Origin: Hanleya hanleyi
Taxonomy: Eukaryota > Mollusca > Polyplacophora > Lepidopleurida > Hanleyidae
Assembly: GCA_036873755.1 (NCBI GenBank)
Contig: JAVTVY010018890.1
Span: forward strand, 1-64,000
Direction of reading: 5' to 3'
Length of the DNA stretch: 64,000 nucleotides
Shown here: positions 57,540 through 64,000 of the stretch, one piece after another
How positions within the stretch are numbered: position 1 is the stretch's first letter
How the letters are laid out: each line of letters begins with the position of its first letter
Program-made: the position numbers and the translations under genes
Notes under the pieces: generated by a model
Databases searched by the model: none
The model's input: the letters and a program-made list of their open reading frames with translations, nothing else
Told to the model about the DNA's origin: nothing

Positions 57540-57790
57540 TACGTCGTTAAGGCGTTAAGATAATGCGTTAAGGCGTTGCGGTAAGGCGTTAAGGCGTTGG
57601 GACGGGCGTTACGGCGTAGAGATGAGCGTTAAGGCGTAATGACGGCCGTTGACGAGCGTCACTGTATTTCGATGAATTAGTTGGCAATTCCATGGAATAT
57701 CTAGAAAATCAGAGCTTCTGAGCTATTTCTCCAGGGCGTTGTAGCGTTAAGCTAGGCGTTGGCGGGCGTTACTGTCCATAAAACCAAGCG
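57540..57790 (+). promoter_or_regulatory. Right-arm promoter with GGCGTTAAG words
   Basis: About ten GGCGTTAAG-type words, then GAGCGTCACTGTATTTCGAT, AATTCCATGGAATATCTAGA and GGGCGTTACTGTCCATAAAA. The last is in the place of the TATA box at 926-933, with C in place of T. Confidence 0.6.
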
Positions 57791-57842
57791 TATCCTAAAG
57801 ACGAGCAAAATCTATGTTCCATTCAGCAGACACTCTACCACG

Positions 57843-57995
57843 ATGTTCACGTGTACGACTTGCTCGAAGCCCTTCCACCGCCTGGACAGTTTACGTCGTC
57901 ACACACATGCACGCCATGAAGTACCCACGCATACATGTGCAGAGTGTGATATAGTCTTTAATGTTTCAGGACATGCTGCCTTAACGGTATCCTGA
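57843..57995 (+). CDS. C2H2 zinc-finger short protein, right palindrome arm
   Basis: ATG at 57843 starts MFTCTTCSKPFHRLDSLRRH and continues THARHEVPTHTCAECDIVFN, ending GHAALTVS. It is near-identical to the left-arm protein over the finger, but stops earlier. GACATGCTGCCTTAACGG and TGCCCGACGACGCTTAG in the following DNA match the end of the gene at 1000-1571 with a stop, so the conserved C-terminal tail is no longer translated. Confidence 0.5.
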   Translation: MFTCTTCSKPFHRLDSLRRHTHARHEVPTHTCAECDIVFNVSGHAALTVS

Positions 57996-58079
57996 AGTGC
58001 CCGACGACGCTTAGGCCAAAAGCGACCCTGACCGAAGATAGAACTTTCTCAAACGACGGCTTCTGATTGGACAAGAGCA

Positions 58080-58210
58080 TACTTGAATTGTAAACATACC
58101 CAGCGCGGCTCCCCCAGCGTGGGTATGATGTACTGGAGGGGATAATAAAATGATTGACCTGTCATCCTTGTTGTTGTTCTTCTTCTTCTCTCGTCTGCCT
58201 ACATCATGGC
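58080..58210 (+). terminator. 3' module (hairpin + AATAAA), right arm
   Basis: ACATACCCA (58095-58103) and TGGGTATG (58121-58128) pair. AATAAA follows at 58145-58150, then TTGTTGTTGTTCTTC and CATCATGGCGTTAAG. Confidence 0.65.
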
Positions 58211-58440
58211 GTTAAGACTCAAGGGATGGACACAGACTGAGGCTAATGGTGTACAAACGTCCTTATATGACCACTCACTCATTCACCTTCATTCACTCTC
58301 ACTAACTCACTCGCTCACTCACTCACTCACTCACCATCGTTAGTGCGTCAATGCGTTAAGACGGGCGTTCGGTCCGTCTCACGGGCGTTGGGCACGCCTC
58401 ACTCAATCACTCACTTTCACTCACTCATGGATTGATGAGG

Positions 58441-58959
58441 GACACGTGTTAATCCCTATATGTACAGACACCACCACCACCACGGCGACCACCACCACCA
58501 CACACCACTACTACCACCACCACCACCACCACACACCACTACCACCACCACACACCACCACCACCACCACTACCACCCCACCACACTCACTCGCTCATTC
58601 CTCCTCCTCTTCCTTCTCCTCCTCCTCCTCCTCCTCCTCCACACACGCACAAACAGGTAACTCTACCAGGTAGCCGGATGAAAAAAAGGCCCTCATCTCT
58701 TCCAAACGCACTCCATTACACCTCTGAGACTCCCCTTTCTCTACTACTCTCGAGTGATCTATAAATAGAACAGGGTTTTCCCCAGAATATTTCCCGAAAA
58801 ATTAACTCTGACAGTTTCTGCTTTCTGTACTACTAAACTGGATTACTTCCCTTGACTTTTCTTTTCCCGAAATTGAGAGACTACACTATCTCAACAACAA
58901 CAACAACAACAATATTCTCATTTCTATGACTCCGTTGTTTTTTTCGTTGAAAACATGCA
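58441..58959 (+). repeat. (CAC)n and (TCC)n microsatellites, then non-coding island DNA
   Basis: CAC/TACCAC runs at about 58471-58580 and TCC/CTCCTT runs at 58601-58640 make the overlapping His- and Ser-rich frames artefacts. CTACTACTCTCG and CTTTCTGTACTACTAAACTG at 58731 and 58830 are copies of the recurrent YTATACTACT word. (ACA)n lies at 58894-58912. Confidence 0.75.
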
Positions 58960-59579
58960 CCCATCCCTGACTTGATCGGCCTGGAGGAGCGCTTCACATG
59001 GATACCCTCCCCGACCCAGTACGCCCACTATTGGCCCACCTCGACCTCAAAACGTCAATTCTAATGCCCTTTCCCCACCATTCCCTGCACACCATTGCGC
59101 TACTTTTACTCCACACCAGTTCAGTTGGACGCTACCCCATGGGAGCTTCAAACTGATACCCTCCCCGACCCAATCCGACCACTATGGATCCACCTCGACC
59201 CCAAAACGTCTATCCCAATGTCATTTTCCCACAAGTCCCTGTCTGCGCATGCGCAAAATGTTGCAAACGACGACACACTAGTACAGTCGGATGGTCCCCC
59301 ACGAGAGCTTCACGATGACAACTCATACGGCCCAATCGAACCAATATTGGCCCACCGCGACCACAAAACGTCCATTCAAATACGATTTTCTACTGTGCAT
59401 GCGCAGACAGACGATATTTCCACCCACACACCCATCCAGTTGGACGCTCCCCCACGAATGCTTCAAACTGATACCACACACGACCCAATCGGACCACCAT
59501 GGGTCCATATAGACCCCAAAACGTCCACCTCGATCTACCTGCCTACTGCGCATGCGTCAGCACTTTTTAAAAAAAATTA
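58960..59579 (+). repeat. Array B-like repeats, third island
   Basis: CAAAACGTC occurs at about 59049, 59201, 59365 and 59517 (steps of ~151-164 bp) with GAGCTTCA(C/A)A(C/T)TGATACC and TGGACGCTCCCCCACGA-type lines. TGCGCATGCGCA or close variants occur near 59245, 59397 and 59546. The 161-codon frame is repeat-derived. Confidence 0.7.
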
Positions 59580-59850
59580 ACGCACGGCCTCGAGATCCCT
59601 CCCATCGTGTTCTACAGCTCGAGATGAAGAAAACAACGGGCCACACCCCATACCGCAAATGTCCATGAGTTGGTTCCCCATTGGGACTACCATTGTCAAC
59701 TGCGCCGGAATGGACCTAACAAGTCTACCCCAGATCTGTCTGAACTTTTCAGCGAATCTTAACCCTGGCCTCGAGACCCCTCCCATCGTGTTCTACATCG
59801 CAAGACAAAGAAAACAAGGTGCCACAACCCATAGTGAAATCTACAAGAAA
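59580..59850 (+). repeat. Array C-like repeats, third island (two units)
   Basis: CTCGAGA(T/C)CCCTCCCATCGT and GTTCTACA with ACCCCATACCGCAAATGT match array C at 3080-3580. Units start at about 59588 and 59770. Confidence 0.65.
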
Positions 59851-59984
59851 AAAAATGACCTCCCCTATCCCATACATGCCCTCCCCGTAGATTGACATTG
59901 GAAGTCACTGGGGTCTTATGTAGAGGAGATAACCCCAGCTTACTGGGGAGACAACTTTAGCTGGGCCTTCAAGTCACCGGAAAG

Positions 59985-60290
59985 ACGTCACATGACCGGA
60001 AGTGACCTTTGACCTCTGCGCACCATTTTTTCCGTAAGGTTAAATTTGTACCCATTGACCTTTATGAACTTGAAGAGCAAATTGTGGCCCCTTGACCTTT
60101 GAACTCTGAGTCTGGTCACGAGAACGGAAGTGACCTTTGACCCCTGCACACCATAATTATCCGTAAGGTGATCTTCGTACCGTTTGACCTTTGTGCACTT
60201 AAAGAGCAAATTGACGCCAGTTGACCTCTGAGTCCAGTCACGTGACCGGAAGTGACCTTCAACCCCTGTGCACCATTATTATCCGGTATT
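59985..60290 (+). repeat. ~125-bp tandem repeat with direct (A)GGTCA half-sites
   Basis: AAGTGACCTTTGACC(T/C)CTG occurs at about 60000 and 60126, and again as AGTGACCTTCAACCCCTG at about 60251. The reverse reads AGGTCAAAGGTCA, a perfect DR1 arrangement in the first unit. Further TTGACCTTTG words lie between. Confidence 0.7.
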
Positions 60291-60349
60291 GAGAATCCTT
60301 ATGAACCTGGGTTGAATTATTGAGGTAATTGGGACCTCGTCCCGTTCCA

Positions 60350-61744
60350 TTCTTGGTTTGATATCATTTATTCACCATCCAAAATACAACATATATAAAG
60401 AAAAAAGCTGAAGTTACAATATATCACATAGTATGAGAACCGTAAATATTAGGGTGGCGGGAGAAAACCCCAAAGGGCTTGTTATATCCCAAAGAATAAA
60501 CAGAAAAGATGCATTGATTCAATCTCTGAGATGTTTGTGTTAGGCAACGAATTACAAAGTCTTATAAACAAAGCATAGTGGTAGAAAGTGAATAAAGGAT
60601 TAATATGATATTGGACTATGTATTTACTCATTATTATATTAGATATGGCTAATATGTGCAATGGTTATGATGCTAATAGAAAGGCTTGAAGAAGGTATTT
60701 AAAATGAGAAATTGATATGCAAATTTGTAGATGGGAGGGCAATTTATTCCATTCCCTAGGAGCCTTAATTTTAGCTGTGTGTAGAGAAAGACAAGACCAA
60801 AATGAATAGCGATATAATTTCGTAGCAGAACCTCTTGTGGGATACTGGTGTATGTCACTTAATCTTGTCAAGTAATTATTAAACATTGATGGTAGAAGTG
60901 ATCTATGATGGATAAATTTATGAGACAGTTGCAAAATAAGATACTGATTCAAAACTAACAGAGGCAGTATTTTAAGACTGGAAAATAACGGAGCAGTATG
61001 TTCTAGAGGATGTACGAGAGATATAATTCTTATTGCTCGTTTTTGAAGGGTAATAAGAGACTTGAGGTGCGTGGAAAAAGTGTTGCCCCAAACAATATTA
61101 CAATATGACAGATAGGGGAAAATAAACGAGTAATAAAGTAGATATAAAGTTTTCTTATTGAGGCTATGTTTAATTGTATTTATCAAACCCAAATTTCGTG
61201 ATACCTTTTTACATATTTCGTTAATATGTTTCGTCCAGGTTAGTTTTTCACTGAAATAAACTCCAAGAAATTTAAAATTGTCAACCTTTTCTATATCGTG
61301 CCCCATAATAGATAATACTGGATCGAAGGAACTATTAGTTCTACAGTTAGATTTGATAAGCATAAATTTCGTTTTTGTTACATTTAAAAAGAGCTTATTA
61401 CTGGAAAGCCAATTATATAATAACAACAATTCTTCAGACATCATTTGAAAAAGTGCAGCAGGATTATGATGAGATAACATTGTGCGAATAATATAATTTT
61501 CAAGACACTTGAAACAGATATCAGGTCATTTATATAGATAATAAATAGCAATGGCCCCAGGATAGACCCTTGAGGGACGCCACATGATATAGATTGTAAA
61601 GTAGAGGAAGTATTATTAACAGAAACAGTTTGAAATCTGTCAGATAAATAGCTTTTAAACCAACGATTGCTGGTATCACGAAAACCGTAATATTCTAACT
61701 TTCTAAGTAAAATGTCACGATTCACAGTATCGAATGACGCAGTG
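60350..61744 (-). pseudogene. LINE (CR1/Jockey-like) reverse transcriptase, 3' part
   Basis: The minus strand shows SFDTVNRDILLRKLEYYGF, then SCGVPQGSILGPLLFIIYIN (RT motif 4), then ILFA where F/YADD is expected. The frame breaks at about 61470 within the catalytic motif, so the second Asp is lost to a frameshift. It continues in frame as NVTKTKFMLIK, NFKFLGVYFSEKLTWTKHIN and LYLLYYSFIFPYLSYCNIVW (thumb and C-terminal region), stopping at 60665. The 3' UTR ends near 60360 with AATAAA on the minus strand at about 60369-60374. The N-terminal part resumes at 62564, beyond an insertion. Confidence 0.85.
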
Positions 61745-62158
61745 AAGGATATATATCCACCTTCACTGGATTTGAAGGAAACTACATATAGTCCTACAGG
61801 CACATCATATTTAGATCTATATCTCTATAAAAATGAAGCGGGCATTCTCTCTCGTCGACTTTATGACAAAAGAGATGATTACAATTTCGACATCGTAAAC
61901 TATCCCTTTCTGGACAGTAATATTCCAGTGGGACTTGCATATGGCGTATACATATCTCGCTTGGTAGCATTTGCTAGATCCTGTGTTAAATGTGACGATT
62001 TTAATCAACGTCACAAAACATTGGTACAGAAACTTCAAAAACAGGGCTATTCCACCGAGCGCCTACACTCAAAGTTTCTCAAATTTAGCGATACATATCG
62101 CATGCTGATAGCAAAATACGAACGTAGCGTGCAAGATCTATGGCGGTACGTTTCGTAA
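61745..62158 (+). pseudogene. Inserted fragment: C-terminal part of another reverse transcriptase
   Basis: The frame contains DIYPPSLDLKETTYSPTGTS, YDKRDDYNFDIVNYPFLDSN and YGVYISRLVAFARSCVKCDD. These match the region after the RT catalytic core in a common invertebrate retroelement family (LYDKRDDF.F, YGVYISQLIRFAR). It interrupts the LINE right after LDLS of RT motif 3 and replaces a few residues. The 5' start is inside the insertion, so no true start exists. The exact retroelement class is not clear to me. Confidence 0.65.
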
Positions 62159-62563
62159 CTTGTGTCTAATTCCGCTTAACCCGGGGCTAGGGGCCGTATG
62201 AACCCATGTACTTCAAGATCCTCATGGTGCTCATATGAACAAGCACAATCAAAGCGTGACTGAGATACATCATTTTTTAGATGACGACTCTATAACGAAT
62301 ATTATGGATTAAGAATACTGATCAGCGATACGGATTTGATATTTTTGGAACATCATGATGTCTTGCCGGCATCATTGAAAACTGTTGACCGCTTCTCTTG
62401 CAGGAAACAAGCCTATGTTTATGTATACTATGATTGTCTTTTGAATTTGGTGCTAATACTGTTATATGGAAAATGGAATAGGTCTTTGGATTATGGACGC
62501 GGATATTCTCTAATGGACGACGGCTGGATTATGAATGACGGACTAGACGCTTGTAATTAGAGA
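62159..62563 (+). repeat. R1 dispersed repeat, copy h (most complete)
   Basis: It opens with CCGCTTAACCCGGGGCTAGG, continues through CTCATATGAACAAGCACAAT, AATCAAAGCGTGACTGAG, the splice-like core TGTTGACCGCTTCTCTTGCA, GAATTTGGTGCTAATACTGT, and closes with GACGACGGCTGGATTATGAA and GACTAGACGCTTGTAAT. It is used here to define the family. Confidence 0.7.
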
Positions 62564-62940
62564 GATCCAAGAAGCAAATAATGCTAAATAATTTGGATTC
62601 TTTAGCAGCGACTAAGGATTCATAAAGAGACAGTAGAGCAAGAAAAGTAGAATGGTTGGACCTGAATCCAAACTGATTGCAACAGAGTATAGAGAACGTT
62701 TCTAAAAAATCAACATTAATAGCCGCAACTTTCTCTAGTATTTTGCTGAAGGCTGGCAGCACAGAGATAGGTCGATAATTTTCCAAAAGCCTATCATTGC
62801 CAGATTTAAAAACTGGGGTCACTTTGGCTATCTTCAACTCTGCAGGTACAACACCAGTTTGAAAAGACAGATTAATAATATTAATTCTTGATGCCGTGAC
62901 CAGGATTCTCAAATTGGAAGATATTGCGTGGTGGGTTGAG
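62564..62940 (-). pseudogene. LINE reverse transcriptase, N-terminal part (same element as 60350-61744)
   Basis: The minus strand shows VPAELKIAKVTPVFKSGNDR, LENYRPISVLPAFSKILEKV, NQFGFRSNHSTFLALLSL and ends ICFLDLS, i.e. RT motifs 0-3. The frame then enters the insertion, and the next LINE residues are SFDTVN at 61735. The 5' side is truncated near 62940. Confidence 0.85.
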
Positions 62941-63340
62941 ATTGAGCATTTGACAGACGGTCAACTGGAGGACAAAATCAGCTACTATAGTTATGGATCG
63001 ACACCGGGGTATTATTTCGAGGAGATATAGCCCTGTTACGATCACCGACCCATTTGGGGTCTAGGTTTAAAGTTAAGGGGGACACGTGACCAATTCGATT
63101 CGGGAGATGACAGAAATTTTGTGGGCGAGATCTATACTTCGGGAGTATTCGGAGTTTGCGGCCGATTGGATAGGCTACTTGGTGATCAGATAACGCGTGT
63201 TAAGGCAGCTGATGATCAGAATGGGGGCTTAGCACGTGAGAGGTCCAATCTAGGCAATAGAAATGAAAGGGAATGTACTCGCGATTTCTCAAGAAATTAT
63301 AATGAGTCCAGTGAACAATCCGATAGATCTCTTGATAATT
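62941..63340 (+). other. Leader of the Ty3/gypsy-like gag, or unassigned
   Basis: The text TGTTACGATCACCGACC near 63034 could be an LTR-internal or LTR-start line, but no LTR pair is visible within the window. No frame is supported before about 63340. Confidence 0.3.
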
Positions 63341-63960
63341 AGGTCGAAGCGTAGATTAACTCGACGGGAAAAGGAACCGGATAAGTACGATGGGCATACG
63401 GTTCAATGAAAGGATTATGTCGTACATTTTGAGCAGGTAGCACAATGGAACGATTGGTCTTTTCCAAGAAAAGGCCCACTGCGGGGGATGCGCAGAAGCT
63501 TCTTGGGGGGCCTTCCGGCCTATTCAGCTTGGTGACTATGACATGCTCAAGTCTGTTTTGGTCAAGCGATTCGACCCCCTTGAGAGGGAGCTTGCGCATA
63601 GGTATGAATTTCGATCCTACAAAAGACGTTTGGCATTTGGCATGTTTTGCTTTTCCGGAGATAACTCATGTGTATCGGGAAACGAATGTGCTCGAGCAGT
63701 TTATTAACGGTATATGAGTGGAGGAAATTAGAGAGCACGTGGCATTCAGGCGTCCAAAAACACGTGAAGCCGTCAAGGGCAGTAAAGCCGAGAGTATCAA
63801 GTAATAGTGAGAACACTGGTGTCAAAGTAGTCGCAATGCAGGACTCTGGTTATGAATTGAGAGATAGTGATCGTCTTATTAACTCTGTACAGGCGGAGTT
63901 TGACGACGGATGTGAAGGAAAGCTTTGATCAGCTCTCTTCTCAGCTAAGATCAAGAAACC
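63341..63960 (+). pseudogene. Ty3/gypsy-type gag, frame-broken, running towards window edge
   Basis: In several frames this reads RSKRRLTRREKEPDKYDGHT, KDYVVHFEQVAQWNDW, then LVKRFDPLERELAHRYEFRS, VLEQFINGI and EIREHVAFRRPKTREAV. These are typical gag (capsid-like) lines of invertebrate Ty3/gypsy retrotransposons: KPDKYDGKTDWRDY-like start, RF.PLERELA, FI.GL/I and RPKT. At least three frame changes and stops break it. The rest of the element lies past the right edge. Confidence 0.7.
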
Positions 63961-64000
63961 GTCGAGGTGGAAGAACTAGGTCGAATATGGAATGCTACGT

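Larger units (their letters stand above)
56281..58440. repeat. ~2.16-kb imperfect palindrome (element inverted dimer)
   Basis: The left arm (56281-57330) and right arm (57345-58440) mirror each other from the outside in: (GTGA)n/T block, GCGTTAAGAC, hairpin/AATAAA 3' module, zinc-finger gene, promoter with GGCGTTAAG words, CAATGGTCAAAATATATGCG, GACGTCA, AAGAGCTCTT and the GCGCATGCGTGCGATGACGT stem. The centre is near 57337. The arms differ by scattered substitutions and small indels. It bears two divergent zinc-finger genes pointing outward from the centre. Confidence 0.85.

Noticed and set aside
58446..58673. His- and Ser-rich frames
   Set aside because: They are translations of (CAC)n and (TCC)n microsatellites.

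Overview
This window looks like repeat-dense, intron-era DNA from an animal, most probably a marine invertebrate such as a mollusc. That is inferred from the element types (Penelope-like elements with GIY-YIG domains, CR1/Jockey-like LINEs, a Ty3/gypsy-type gag, a Crypton-like tyrosine recombinase) and from the style of the simple repeats. No single-copy host gene was recognised that could confirm it. Almost everything recognisable is a mobile or virus-like element, and nearly all copies are broken by frameshifts, stops, truncation or nested insertion.

The most unusual content is four GC-richer islands (about 1-4500, 25713-28760, 30224-32720 and 55959-60300). They share pieces of one virus-like element: a HerA/FtsK-type packaging ATPase, the N-terminal part of what appears to be a protein-primed DNA polymerase B ORF, C2H2 zinc-finger proteins, a promoter with repeated GGCGTTAAG-type words and a TATA box, and a conserved 3' hairpin followed by AATAAA. 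In three islands these are followed, in the same order, by the same tandem arrays: a ~176-bp unit with CRE sites (or a related ~155-bp unit), then repeats with NRF-1-like TGCGCATGCGCA palindromes, then a ~171-181-bp unit. The fourth island is centred on an imperfect palindrome of about 2.16 kb with a divergent zinc-finger gene in each arm, and an 86-bp hairpin sits just outside it. This set resembles Polinton/adintovirus-like elements, but I cannot name the family.

Between the islands, from left to right: a LINE 3' part (7575-8429, minus); a Crypton-like recombinase gene (10189-12205, minus) split by a 528-bp foldback element with a 9-bp target duplication; a tandem array (14310-15880); a pair of long direct repeats (16260-18640); a composite retroelement block (19186-20942); a transposon inverted dimer with a 5-bp target duplication (22985-25706); a TIR element (34845-36065); Penelope-like element 1 (40372-42023, plus); more composite blocks and Penelope-like element 2 (43836-50020); a second TIR element (51019-52030); a LINE split by another insertion (60350-62940, minus); and a Ty3-type gag pseudogene running off the right edge.

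A ~400-bp dispersed repeat, called R1 here, occurs in eight full or partial copies and carries a splice-acceptor-like core. Long inverted repeats recur throughout, so the dominant theme is inverted duplication of mobile DNA. Stretches in which nothing could be supported are listed as such.
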